A stretch of DNA of 64,000 bases from Kribbella sp. VKM Ac-2569 (GTDB taxonomy: Bacteria; Actinomycetota; Actinomycetes; Propionibacteriales; Kribbellaceae): the NCBI RefSeq assembly GCF_004216905.1, contig NZ_SGXJ01000003.1, positions 1,206,419-1,270,418 on the forward strand, read 5' to 3'. Positions 23,665-32,168 of the stretch are shown piece after piece. The notes beneath the pieces are model-generated. The model was not told where the DNA came from, made no database searches, and saw nothing but the letters and a program-made list of their open reading frames with translations. The first letter of the stretch is position 1. Each line of letters begins with the position of its first letter. The translations under genes and the position numbers were made by a program.

Positions 23665-24807
23665 CTAGACGCCCATCGTCCGGCCGATGATTTCCTTCAT
23701 GATCTCGGTGGTGCCGCCGTAGATGGTCTGGATACGGGTGTCCAGGTAGGCCTTGGCGATCGGGTATTCGGTCATGAAGCCGTAGCCGCCGTGCAGCTGG
23801 AGGCACCGGTCGACGACCTTCTTCTGCAGCTCGGTGGTCCACCACTTGGCCATCGCGGCCTCCGCGACGGTCAGCGTGCCGGCGTTCAGCTCCTGAATGC
23901 AGCGGTCGACGAACACCCGGGCGATCTGCGTCTCGGTCGCGAGCTCCGCGAGGACGAAACGACTGTTCTGGAACGACCCGATCGGACGGCCGAACGCCTT
24001 GCGGTCCTTCACGTACCGGAGGGTGTCCTCGAGCATGTTCTCGCAGGCGGCAGCCGCGACCACCGCGATCGTCAACCGTTCCTGAGGAAGCTTCTCCATC
24101 AGGTAGATGAAGCCCTTGCCCTCTTCGCCGAGCAGGTTGTCCACAGGGACCCGAACGTCGTCGAAGAACAGTTCCGCAGTGTCCTGCGCCTTGAGCCCGA
24201 TCTTGTCCAGATTCCGCCCACGCTCGAACCCGGGCATCCCGCGCTCGACCACGATCAGCGAGATCCCCTGCGCGCCGGCCTCCGGATCAGTCTTCGCCAC
24301 GACGATCACCAGGTCGGCGAGAATCCCGTTGGAAATGAACGTTTTCTGCCCGTTCAGCACATAGTGGTCGCCGTCGCGCCGCGCGGTGGTCTGGATGCCC
24401 TGCAGATCGCTGCCGGCCCCGGGCTCGGTCATCGCGATCGCGGTGATCGTCTCCCCCGAACAGAACCTCGGCAGCCAGCGCGCCTTCTGCTCGTCGGTCG
24501 CGTAGTCCAGCAGGTACGCCGAATTGATGTCAGTGTGGATGGTGAAGCCGACCCCGCTCGCACGAACCCGGGTCAGCTCCTCGATCAGCACGGTGTTGAA
24601 CCGGAAGTCACGCACGCCACCACCGCCGTACTGCTCCGGCATCATGAATCCGAGCAGGCCGGCCGCGCCGGCCGCGCTCCAGAGCTCGCGCGGGACGATC
24701 CCGGCGTCCTCCCAGCTGTCGTGGTGGGGGACGATCTCCTTGTCGCAGAACGACCGGACGGTCTCCCGGAAGGCGTCGTGATCGGCGTCGAACAGCTGAC
24801 GTTCCAC
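23665..24807 (-). CDS. Acyl-CoA dehydrogenase
   Basis: A 380-aa FAD-dependent acyl-CoA dehydrogenase. ITAIAMTEPGAGSDLQGIQT contacts FAD and substrate; KTFISNG and DRKAFGRPIGSFQ are further family signatures. The C-terminal IYGGTTEIMKEIIGR supplies the catalytic Glu (about E368). It makes trans-2-enoyl-CoA and passes electrons to ETF. It lies 15 nt downstream of the racemase gene and should share its leaderless MerR-type promoter. A long-chain or branched acyl-CoA substrate is inferred from that pairing. Confidence 0.93.
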   Translation of the reverse strand: MERQLFDADHDAFRETVRSFCDKEIVPHHDSWEDAGIVPRELWSAAGAAGLLGFMMPEQYGGGGVRDFRFNTVLIEELTRVRASGVGFTIHTDINSAYLLDYATDEQKARWLPRFCSGETITAIAMTEPGAGSDLQGIQTTARRDGDHYVLNGQKTFISNGILADLVIVVAKTDPEAGAQGISLIVVERGMPGFERGRNLDKIGLKAQDTAELFFDDVRVPVDNLLGEEGKGFIYLMEKLPQERLTIAVVAAAACENMLEDTLRYVKDRKAFGRPIGSFQNSRFVLAELATETQIARVFVDRCIQELNAGTLTVAEAAMAKWWTTELQKKVVDRCLQLHGGYGFMTEYPIAKAYLDTRIQTIYGGTTEIMKEIIGRTMGV

Positions 24808-24822
24808 GGGCGGGTTCCTCTC

Positions 24823-25944
24823 TCAGTTCTGCACGGCTGCGCCGGACTCGAGCAGCCCGTCGATGTCGGTGATTCCCCAGTCGGCCAAGGCTTCCCGGGT
24901 GTGTTCCCCCGGCCGCGCGGGCGGTCGGTCCAGGCTGGTCGGCGTACGGTCGAAGCGCGGCGCGGGGGCCGCCTGCCGGACGCCGTGGTGGTCCACAAAG
25001 GTGCCTCGGGCAACGAGGTGCGGGTGGTCGCCGGCCAGCGGCAGCACCGGTGCGACGCAGGCGTCCGAGCCGTCGAACAGCTCCGTCCACTCCGCCTGCG
25101 TCCGCTGCCGGAACGTTTCGGCCAGAACCTTCCGTAACTCCGGCCATTGCGAAGGATCGTTGCGGTCCGGCGCGTCCAGACCGAGTTTGTCGATCAGCTC
25201 GGCGTAGAACTGCGGCTCCAGCGCCCCGACCGCGACGTGCTTCCCGTCGGCGGTCTCGTACACGTCGTAGAACGGCGCACCCGTGTCCAGCAGGTTCGTC
25301 CCGCGCTCCTGCCGCCACGACCCGGCGGCGAGCGCCCCGAGCAGCATCGTGGTCAGGTGCGCCGATCCGTCCACGATCGCCGCGTCCACGACCTGTCCCT
25401 GACCGCTGCGCTGCGCCTCGTTCAGGGCGGCGAGTACGCCGATCACGAGGTACAGCGAGCCGCCCGCGAAGTCACCGAGCAGGTTCGCCGGCACCTGTGG
25501 CGGCCCATCGGCGCGCCCGATCAGATGTAGCGCGCCGGACAGCGCGAGGTAGTCGATGTCGTGCCCAGCCGCTTGCGCGAGCGGACCGTCCTGGCCCCAC
25601 CCGGTCATCCGCCCGTACACGAGCCGCGGATTGAGCGCGTGACAGTCCGCCGGCCCGAGCCCGAGCCGCTCGGCCACCCCGGGCCGGAATCCTTCGACCA
25701 GTACGTCGGCCTGCGCGACCAGGCGCCGTACGACGTCGACCGCGGCCGGTTGCTTGAGGTCCAGGGCCGCACTCCGACGGCCGCGATTGACCAGATCCAG
25801 CTCCGGCGGACCCATCGACGCCCCGCCACCGGGGCGATCGATCCGCAGCACGTCGGCGCCGAGCTCGGCCAGCATCATGCACGCGAACGGCGCCGGACCG
25901 AGGCCGGCCAGCTCGACCACCTTCACGCCCTCGAGTGGACCCAT
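24823..25944 (-). CDS. CaiB/BaiF family protein, probable alpha-methylacyl-CoA racemase
   Basis: A 373-aa class III CoA-transferase-fold protein. It resembles alpha-methylacyl-CoA racemase more than a transferase: GHDIDYLALSG contains His128 and LLGDFAGG contains Asp158, corresponding to the His/Asp proton-relay pair known in the mycobacterial racemase. The N-terminal VKVVELAGLGPAPFACMMLAELGADV is typical. Racemisation of 2-methyl-branched acyl-CoA precedes beta-oxidation, which fits the adjacent dehydrogenase. The ATG at 25944 is 7 nt after a CACAAT -10 element (leaderless). Confidence 0.88.
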   Translation of the reverse strand: MGPLEGVKVVELAGLGPAPFACMMLAELGADVLRIDRPGGGASMGPPELDLVNRGRRSAALDLKQPAAVDVVRRLVAQADVLVEGFRPGVAERLGLGPADCHALNPRLVYGRMTGWGQDGPLAQAAGHDIDYLALSGALHLIGRADGPPQVPANLLGDFAGGSLYLVIGVLAALNEAQRSGQGQVVDAAIVDGSAHLTTMLLGALAAGSWRQERGTNLLDTGAPFYDVYETADGKHVAVGALEPQFYAELIDKLGLDAPDRNDPSQWPELRKVLAETFRQRTQAEWTELFDGSDACVAPVLPLAGDHPHLVARGTFVDHHGVRQAAPAPRFDRTPTSLDRPPARPGEHTREALADWGITDIDGLLESGAAVQN

Positions 25945-25951
25945 GGGCGCT

Positions 25952-25982
25952 ATTGTGACAGTCCTACTGTCACAGTCGTCAA
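25952..25982 (-). promoter_or_regulatory. MerR-type promoter of racemase/acyl-CoA dehydrogenase operon
   Basis: On the minus strand: TTGACG (-35, 25977-25982), 19-nt spacer, CACAAT (-10, 25952-25957), 7 nt, ATG at 25944. The dyad GTGACAG-N5-CTGTCAC (25955-25973) is identical in both arms to that of fadAB. The -35 box overlaps the stop codon of the gene upstream. Confidence 0.8.
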
Positions 25983-26368
25983 GTCAACTTGCGCGTCCCC
26001 ACCAAAGCGGTGGCCGGCAGCACCACCATCAAGATCACGCCGACTGCGAGTACGACCGACCAACCCGGCTCGCCGTGCTCGAGATGGGCGAGGTGGAAGA
26101 TCATGTGTGGCAGGGAGAACGCGAGATACGCCAGCAGCGCCACTGCCGCCAGGTAACGGTCCAGGCGAATCGCGGCCGCGGTCAGGACGATCCCCAGACC
26201 GAGCGACGCGCCGCCGAAGTCGTGGAAGAGATGGTCGCTGTACGGCGGTGTCCAGTTGACCGTCGGCACGTGGTCGTAGAACGTCTTCGGGGCGAACGTC
26301 AGCCACACGCCGAGAACGAGCTCGAACGCGGCGAACACGATCAGCACCGCGCGGACATAGCCCTTCAT
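25979..26368 (-). CDS. Small four-helix membrane protein
   Basis: A 129-aa protein of unknown function with four predicted membrane helices: about residues 5-25 (VRAVLIVFAAFELVLGVWLTF), 52-68, 73-93 and 102-122. His-rich loops (DHLFHDFGG, HMIFHLAHLEHGE) lie between them. The start is the ATG at 26368, which overlaps the NmrA-family gene stop (ATGA), so it is coupled to that gene and belongs with the ECF41 cluster. The layout resembles DoxX/DUF4345-type actinobacterial membrane proteins, but I do not assign it. Confidence 0.75.
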   Translation of the reverse strand: MKGYVRAVLIVFAAFELVLGVWLTFAPKTFYDHVPTVNWTPPYSDHLFHDFGGASLGLGIVLTAAAIRLDRYLAAVALLAYLAFSLPHMIFHLAHLEHGEPGWSVVLAVGVILMVVLPATALVGTRKLT

Positions 26369-27090
26369 CTGAGGTAGTCCGCGAACGTGATCCGCCCGTA
26401 CGCCGGACCGTCCACCATCGCCGCGCCGTCGGCGTACGCCCGGAAAATCTTGCCGCCCAGCCGCAACGGCAGCACCGGCCGACGCGAGGACCTCGCCTGC
26501 TTCCACATCTGCGCCAGTTCGACGACAGGCCGCCGCTCTGGACCCCCGATGTCCGCGGCGTGACCGTTCACCGGGGGCTCGTCGACGAGCTCCGCGAGGC
26601 GGACCGCGACGTCCTCCACCGCGATCGGCTGCAGCGTGATCGCGGGGGCGAGCACCGCCGGCAGGAAACGCTGCGCGGCGAGGACCCGCTCGACCAGGTT
26701 GTGGAACTGGGTCGCCCGCAGGATCGTGTACGGCACGCCCGACTCGGCGACCAGGCGCTCGGCCTCGAGCTTGTGCCGGTAGTACGCGAGCGGGATGCGT
26801 TCGATGCCGGCGATCGACATCACCACGAGGTGCTGTACGCCCGTGGCGGCCTTGAGCAGGTTGCGAGTCTGCTCGACGTCCCGGCGGCCCTGGCTCGTGG
26901 CCAGGTGCACGACCACGTCCGACCCGTCGATCGCCGCGGCCAGTCCCTCGCCGGTCGTCAGGTCGCCGACTACACGGTCGGGTCCGGGCTTCCGGCTCAG
27001 CACCCGGACCTGATGATCAGCGGCACGCAGTCTGGCTACGGTCGGCTTGCCAAGGGTGCCGGTTCCGCCGGTGACAAGGATGGAAGTCAT
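26365..27090 (-). CDS. NmrA-like NAD(P)-binding oxidoreductase/epimerase
   Basis: A 241-aa atypical short-chain dehydrogenase. The dinucleotide-binding motif is ILVTGGTGTLGKPTVARL at the N-terminus. DVVVHLATSQGRRDVEQTRNLL and YYRHKLEAERLVAESGVPYTILRATQFHNL (with the Tyr/Lys region of NAD(P)-dependent epimerases) follow. The start is the ATG at 27090, 20 nt after the sigma factor stop. Such proteins are among the oxidoreductase/epimerase partners that characteristically sit beside ECF41 sigma genes, so it is the likely sigma target. Confidence 0.9.
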   Translation of the reverse strand: MTSILVTGGTGTLGKPTVARLRAADHQVRVLSRKPGPDRVVGDLTTGEGLAAAIDGSDVVVHLATSQGRRDVEQTRNLLKAATGVQHLVVMSIAGIERIPLAYYRHKLEAERLVAESGVPYTILRATQFHNLVERVLAAQRFLPAVLAPAITLQPIAVEDVAVRLAELVDEPPVNGHAADIGGPERRPVVELAQMWKQARSSRRPVLPLRLGGKIFRAYADGAAMVDGPAYGRITFADYLR

Positions 27091-27110
27091 TTTTGCTGGA
27101 TTCCTTTCGG

Positions 27111-28019
27111 TCACCAGCTGAGATCCGGTAGCCCTTCGATTCGTGACAGCTGGGCGACGGCGAACGCGAGCTTGTCCGGGTTCATCACGAACTGCAGCTC
27201 GGTGACACCGTCCGGTCCGATGCCGATGAAGCAGATCGCCATGACGCCATCGGGGCCGACGGCAACCAGCGCCGGGCCGCCGTTCGCCTCCACCAGGCGG
27301 GCCTCGATGTCGCCACCGAACCGCTGCAGCGCTCCGGCCGTGTAGCGAGCGACCCGATCGCGGCCGACCACCACGTTGCGGGCGGCGGACACCTTGCCGC
27401 CGCTGTCGGCGCGCGACACCACGTCCTCGGCCAGCAGCTTCTCGAGCTCCTCGATCTCCCCCAGCCGCGCGGCCGCGATGAACCGCTCGACCAGCTTCCG
27501 CCAACCCGCCTGGTCGACCGGCTGCTGACGCGGCCCCTCGGCGCTGAGCTTCCTCCCCGCCCGCGACGCCAGTTGCCGCGCGTTCGCCTCCGACGTCCCG
27601 ATCAGCTCGGCAACCTCGCGGTACCCGTACGCGAACGCCTCGTGCAGCACGTACGCCGCTCGCTCGGCCGGCGTCAGCCGTTCGAGCAGGAGCAACAGCG
27701 CGAACGACACCGACTCCCGCTCCGCCACGACCTCCAACGGCCCGAGCGCGTCGAACTCAGCCCGCCCGGTCAGCACAGGCTCCGGCAGCCACTGCCCGAC
27801 GTACAGCTCCCGCCGCGCCCGCGCCGACGTCATCTGCTTGATCGACAGGTTCGTGACAGCCTTCGCCAGGTACGCCTCCGGATCACGCACCGTCGTACGG
27901 TCGACATCCTGCCAACGCAGCCACGCGTCCTGCAGAATCTCCTCGGCATCGGTCGCCGTACCGGTCATCCGGTACGCAATCCCGAACAACCGCCCCCGCA
28001 GCCGTTCGAAATCATCCAT
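27111..28019 (-). CDS. sigJ: ECF41-type RNA polymerase sigma factor (SigJ-like)
   Basis: A 302-aa ECF sigma factor with regions sigma2 (about 5-70) and sigma4 (about 105-160). A C-terminal SnoaL-like extension replaces a separate anti-sigma factor. The three ECF41 hallmarks are visible: WLPEPV (77-82), a DGGGK-like DSGGK (205-209) and NPDKL (280-284). The extension controls core binding in characterised members. The ATG at 28019 overlaps the DinB stop by 8 nt. Classical ECF41 promoters (TGTCACA...CGTC) were looked for upstream of its partner genes but not found in the 20-nt gap. Confidence 0.93.
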   Translation of the reverse strand: MDDFERLRGRLFGIAYRMTGTATDAEEILQDAWLRWQDVDRTTVRDPEAYLAKAVTNLSIKQMTSARARRELYVGQWLPEPVLTGRAEFDALGPLEVVAERESVSFALLLLLERLTPAERAAYVLHEAFAYGYREVAELIGTSEANARQLASRAGRKLSAEGPRQQPVDQAGWRKLVERFIAAARLGEIEELEKLLAEDVVSRADSGGKVSAARNVVVGRDRVARYTAGALQRFGGDIEARLVEANGGPALVAVGPDGVMAICFIGIGPDGVTELQFVMNPDKLAFAVAQLSRIEGLPDLSW

Positions 28020-28575
28020 CCCGGAAGGTCTCCGCGGCTCGCTGGATCTTGGCGTAGTAGTCCGTCCAGGCGGCCTCGTCGAGCATGTCGGCGTCCTTGC
28101 CGCCCTGGCCGTCGATCAGTTCGCGGACGATGTCCGCGTGGCCGGCGTGATGTGCGGTCTCGTCGACGACGCGGACCAGCAGCGCGCCGAACGTCGTACT
28201 GCGTTGACCTTCGGCCCAGTGCGGCACCTCGGCCGGGTGGTCGAGGTCGAGCGCGGCGATGGAGCGGTCGCTGTGGGCGCAGGCCTCGCCGTAGAGGCCG
28301 GTGATGTACTCCGTCGACTCGTCCGGCTTCGCCCACATGTCGGCGCCCTCCCACACCGATCCGTCCGCCTCCCACGGCAGTACGTCGGCCGGCGGGCGAC
28401 CCACGCTCGTCCCGAGGTACACGTACTCGATGCCAACCAGGTGCTTCACCAGCCCGAGCAGATTGGTCCCGGACGGTACGAGCGGGCGGCGCCGGTCGTA
28501 CTCACTGATCCCGTCGAGCTTGGCGAGCATCAGCGCGCGAGTGTCCTGGAGGTACTGCTGGAGGTGGGACTTCAC
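28012..28575 (-). CDS. DinB-family protein (mycothiol-dependent-type fold)
   Basis: A 187-aa four-helix DinB/DUF664-like protein. Metal ligands appear as LVKHLVGIEYVYLG (first His) and VDETAHHAGHADIVRELIDG (His-x3-His). These proteins include thiol-S-transferases that use mycothiol or bacillithiol in detoxification. The start is a GTG at 28575 that overlaps the cobQ stop by 4 nt (GTGA). It therefore sits between a cobalamin gene and a sigma factor in one overlapping string; no functional link is evident. Confidence 0.88.
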   Translation of the reverse strand: MKSHLQQYLQDTRALMLAKLDGISEYDRRRPLVPSGTNLLGLVKHLVGIEYVYLGTSVGRPPADVLPWEADGSVWEGADMWAKPDESTEYITGLYGEACAHSDRSIAALDLDHPAEVPHWAEGQRSTTFGALLVRVVDETAHHAGHADIVRELIDGQGGKDADMLDEAAWTDYYAKIQRAAETFRDG

Positions 28576-30023
28576 GGCGCTCCTGGTGGGATGAACGGGA
28601 CGGGAGGTGCGCCGTGCTCGATCAGGTGCAGCAGGGCGGCGGTGTCGGCGTACTCGTCGATCATGTCGGCCAGGCGGTCCAGCCGTTCCTCGCGCAGCCC
28701 CGCGAACGAGACCGAGCCGTCGGGCGCGGGTTTGCCGGTGAGCGCGGCGACCTCGGTGAGGAACGCGTGCCGCGCGGCGTCGTCGTCGAGCAGACCGTGC
28801 CAGATCGTGCCCCACGTGTTGCCGCTGCGGCAGCCACCCGGGAACTCCGACGCGTCACCGATCACGTCGACGACACCATGATGGATCTCGTACGCCGTTC
28901 GCGCCGGCCGCGCCAGCGTCTTCTCGCGCGCAAAGGTGGTTGCTACCGGCAATAGCCCGAGACCGGCCGACGAGCCACCCGATTCGACCCCGTGAGGGTC
29001 GGAGATCGTTGCGCCGAGCATCTGGTAGCCGCCGCAGATGCCAAGCACCGGACGGCCCGCTGCGTCCCGTGCCGCCACGGCGTCGGCGAGACCGAGCGAC
29101 CGCAACCACTCCAGGTCGGCACTGGTCGCGCGCGAGCCCGGCAACACGACCAGGTCGGCGTCGCGGACCTCCCCCGGGCTCGTGGTGAAGAACACGCTGT
29201 TGGTCGGCTCTACCGCCAGCGCGTCGAGATCCGTGAAGTTGCTGATCCGCGGGAACCGCACCACCGCGATCGTCAACAGGTCGCCCGGCGAGGTACGCCG
29301 TACCGGGATGTCCAGCGCGTCCTCGGAGTCCAGCCACAGCTCGGGCAGCCACGGCAGTACGCCGTACGTCGGGCGGCCGGTGACCGAGGCGAGCATGTCG
29401 ATCCCAGGCTGCAGCAGCGAGACGTCGCCGCGGAACTTGTTCACCAGGAACCCGCTGATCAGGGCCTGGTCGGCGGCGTCGAGCAACGCGACGGTCCCGA
29501 ACATCGACGCGAACACTCCCCCGCGGTCGATGTCGCCGACCACCACGACCGGAGCCTTGGTGTGCTGTGCGAGTCCCAGGTTCACGTAGTCCGACTGCCG
29601 CAGGTTGATCTCGGTCGGACTGCCCGCGCCCTCGCTGATCACCACGTCGTACCTCGACGCGAGATCGTCGTACGCCGCGAATGCCGCCTTCGCCAGCTCC
29701 GCGCGCTCGGTGAGGAAGCCGCGGGCGGACAGCTCGCCCCACGGCTCGCCCATCAGGACGACGTGGCTGCGCCGGTCGCTGCCCGGTTTGAGCAGGACGG
29801 GATTCATCGCGGCCTCGGGCTCGGCGCCGGCGGCAACGGCCTGGATCCACTGCGCACGGCCGATCTCGGTGCCGTCCGCGCAGACCATCGAGTTGTTCGA
29901 CATGTTCTGCGCCTTGTACGGCGCGACCCGCACACCCTGCCGCGCCAGCCAACGGCACAGCCCCGTGACGACGGTCGTCTTCCCGGCGTCGGACGTCGTA
30001 CCGGCGATCAGCAGCGAACCCAC
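28572..30023 (-). CDS. cobQ: Cobyric acid synthase
   Basis: A 483-aa ATP- and glutamine-dependent amidase that amidates four side chains of the corrin ring. The N-terminal P-loop-like domain has GTTSDAGKTTVVTGLCRWL and YKAQNMSNNSMV. The C-terminal glutaminase-like domain has the nucleophile Cys in VLGICGGYQMLGATI and the His in YEIHHGVVD. VVGDIDRGGVFASM is also diagnostic. It completes the cobalamin theme begun by cobT and cobA 24 kb away, so the pathway genes are dispersed. The start is the ATG at 30023, 9 nt after the MFS gene stop. Confidence 0.95.
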   Translation of the reverse strand: MGSLLIAGTTSDAGKTTVVTGLCRWLARQGVRVAPYKAQNMSNNSMVCADGTEIGRAQWIQAVAAGAEPEAAMNPVLLKPGSDRRSHVVLMGEPWGELSARGFLTERAELAKAAFAAYDDLASRYDVVISEGAGSPTEINLRQSDYVNLGLAQHTKAPVVVVGDIDRGGVFASMFGTVALLDAADQALISGFLVNKFRGDVSLLQPGIDMLASVTGRPTYGVLPWLPELWLDSEDALDIPVRRTSPGDLLTIAVVRFPRISNFTDLDALAVEPTNSVFFTTSPGEVRDADLVVLPGSRATSADLEWLRSLGLADAVAARDAAGRPVLGICGGYQMLGATISDPHGVESGGSSAGLGLLPVATTFAREKTLARPARTAYEIHHGVVDVIGDASEFPGGCRSGNTWGTIWHGLLDDDAARHAFLTEVAALTGKPAPDGSVSFAGLREERLDRLADMIDEYADTAALLHLIEHGAPPVPFIPPGAP

Positions 30024-30032
30024 GCCGCAATC

Positions 30033-31565
30033 TTAGGGTTCGTCCTCCCGGCGCCGTTCGGTAGCCGGGAGCCGCGGCGTCGCGCCCTGGAACCGGGTCG
30101 CCCCGGTCGTCGACGACAGCGGCTTCGCGATGTCCTCCAGGGACTTGCCCTCGGCGTCCACGCCGAACACCCACGCGATGATCCCGCCGGCCAGCATCAC
30201 GACCGCGCCGATGATGTAACCGACCGTCAGCGGCCCGCGCGCCGGGTTGTCGCCCTCACCGATCAGCGAGGCGAACAGGTACGGCGCGATCACGCCGCCG
30301 GCCAGCTGCGAGATCGCGAAGAAGAACGAGATCGCCTGTCCGCGCAGCTCGATCGGGAAGATCTCGCTCACCGTCAGGTACGCCGACGACGCGCCGGCCG
30401 ACGCGAAGAAGAACACCACGCACCACAGCCCGGTCAGCGACGCGGCGTTCAGTACGCCGGCGTTGAACAGCAACGCGGTGATGAACAGCACCACGGCCGA
30501 CAGCGTGTACGTGCCGAGGATCATCTTCCGGCGGCCGACGGTGTCGAACAGGTGCCCGAGCAGCAGCGGACCGGCCAGGTTGCCGATTGCGAACGGGAAG
30601 AAGTACAGCGCGACGCTGGAGTCGTTCAGACCGAAGTACGACTTCAGCACCAGCGCGTAGGTGAAGAAGATCGCGTTGTAGAGGAATGCCTGGGTGACCA
30701 TCATCGAGAAGCCGAGGAACGATCGGCTGCGGTAGTCGCGGAGCATCACCCGGGCGATCTCGCGGTACGTCACCGGTGGGTAGTCGACCACCGCGATCGC
30801 CTCGTCGTCGCGGACCTCGCGCAGTTCGCCGCCCTGCCGCCGTACCGTCGCCTCGATGTCGTCGACGGTCCGCTCGGCCTCCTCGACCCGGCCGTGCGTC
30901 ATCAGCCAGCGCGGGCTCTCCGGGATGTGCCGGCGCAGGTAGATGATGATCAGGCCCATCACCGGGCCGATCAGGAAGCACAGCCGCCAGCCCCACTCGA
31001 CCGGGATGATGTCCGTGTTCAGGAACAGCAGACCGACCGCGGAACCGATCAGCGCGCCGCCCCAGTAGGTGCCATTGACGCCGATGTCGACGCGGCCGCG
31101 GTACCTCGACGGGATCAGCTCGTCGATCGCGGAGTTGATCGCGGCGTACTCACCGCCGATGCCCATCCCGGCGATGAACCGGAAGACCAGCAGCGAGGTG
31201 AGGTCCCAGGACAGGCCGGCCGCGCCGGAGGCGATCAGGTAGACCAGCAGCGTGACGATGAACAGGCTGCGTCGGCCGAGCCGGTCGGTCAGCCGGCCGA
31301 ACAACAGCGCGCCGACCACCTCACCGGCCAGATAGATCGACGCCATCAGCCCCACCTCGGAGGTGGTCAGATGCAGGGTCTCGGGTTCCTTCAGCACGTT
31401 CCCGACCAGGGAGACGAGCTGGATCTCCAGACCGTCCAGGATCCAGGAGACGCCCAGACCGACGACGATCATCCAATGGAACTTGGTCCACGGCAGCCGG
31501 TCCATCCGGGCCGGCACGAGACTCGGTATCGCCTTGCCGTGCTCCAACGCGTGCTCGCTGCTCAT
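30033..31565 (-). CDS. MFS transporter, sugar-porter-like
   Basis: A 510-aa 12-helix major facilitator. Typical signatures are GRLTDRLGRRSLFI (loop 2-3), RFIAGMGIGGEYAA, and IPESPRWLMTHGRVEEAE after helix 6, then a second DTVGRRKMIL in loop 8-9. About 30 residues precede the first helix and about 40 hydrophilic residues follow the last. The family includes sugar, aromatic-acid and metabolite transporters, so the substrate is open. The hydrophilic stretch between helices 6 and 7 is longer than average. It is 9 nt upstream of cobQ in the same direction, but no cobalamin link is implied. Confidence 0.9.
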   Translation of the reverse strand: MSSEHALEHGKAIPSLVPARMDRLPWTKFHWMIVVGLGVSWILDGLEIQLVSLVGNVLKEPETLHLTTSEVGLMASIYLAGEVVGALLFGRLTDRLGRRSLFIVTLLVYLIASGAAGLSWDLTSLLVFRFIAGMGIGGEYAAINSAIDELIPSRYRGRVDIGVNGTYWGGALIGSAVGLLFLNTDIIPVEWGWRLCFLIGPVMGLIIIYLRRHIPESPRWLMTHGRVEEAERTVDDIEATVRRQGGELREVRDDEAIAVVDYPPVTYREIARVMLRDYRSRSFLGFSMMVTQAFLYNAIFFTYALVLKSYFGLNDSSVALYFFPFAIGNLAGPLLLGHLFDTVGRRKMILGTYTLSAVVLFITALLFNAGVLNAASLTGLWCVVFFFASAGASSAYLTVSEIFPIELRGQAISFFFAISQLAGGVIAPYLFASLIGEGDNPARGPLTVGYIIGAVVMLAGGIIAWVFGVDAEGKSLEDIAKPLSSTTGATRFQGATPRLPATERRREDEP

Positions 31566-31637
31566 CCTTGCTCCTCCCGGCCCGTGGTTGTCGAAAGCCT
31601 TTGGGCCGGTACCCCGGGAGTGACGGACTCAAAACGG

Positions 31638-32168
31638 TCAGTTAGCGGGAGAGGCGAACTGCAGTACTTCGGCGGTGGGGAGCTTGGCGAGGTCGGCGCC
31701 GTCGACGAGGAGTTTGGAAGCGCGCATCCCGCTGCCGATCACGACCCGGCCGGCGTTCGCGACGGCCTCGTCGACCAGGACCGGCCAGTCCGCGGGCAGT
31801 CCGATCGGCGTGATACCGCCGTACTCCATCCTCGTCGTGCCGACCGCGTCGTCCTGCGCGGCGAACGAGATCTTCCGGACGCCGAGGTGCTTGCGGATCA
31901 CGCCGTTCACATCCGCCCGGTGGGTGGCGAGCACCATCACCGCGGCGTACGTCGACTCACCGGCGCGCTTGCCGTGGACGATCACGCAGTTCGCCGACGC
32001 GGCCATCGGTACGTCGTACTCCGCGCAGAATGCGGCCGTGTCCGCGAGGCCGGGATCGATCGCGGCCGCGTACGCCGGGATCGACCCGAGGGCGCCGCGG
32101 ACCGGCTCGGCCAGAAGCTCCGGCACCTCGGCGGCCGGCTTCCACTCGAGCTTGCCCAGTACCGTCAC
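31638..32168 (-). CDS. YbaK/EbsC-family aminoacyl-tRNA deacylase-like protein
   Basis: A 176-aa YbaK-fold protein related to Cys-tRNA(Pro)/Ala-tRNA(Pro) editing factors. SANCVIVHGKRAGESTYAAVMVLATHRADVN and RKHLGVRKISFAAQDDAVGTTRMEYGGITPIG match the family, the latter containing the GxxxGxxxP-like substrate-pocket segment. It is a trans-editing candidate, acting in the cytosol. Its start overlaps the GNAT stop by 4 nt. Alternative: an uncharacterised YbaK-like protein without deacylase activity. Confidence 0.88.
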   Translation of the reverse strand: MTVLGKLEWKPAAEVPELLAEPVRGALGSIPAYAAAIDPGLADTAAFCAEYDVPMAASANCVIVHGKRAGESTYAAVMVLATHRADVNGVIRKHLGVRKISFAAQDDAVGTTRMEYGGITPIGLPADWPVLVDEAVANAGRVVIGSGMRASKLLVDGADLAKLPTAEVLQFASPAN

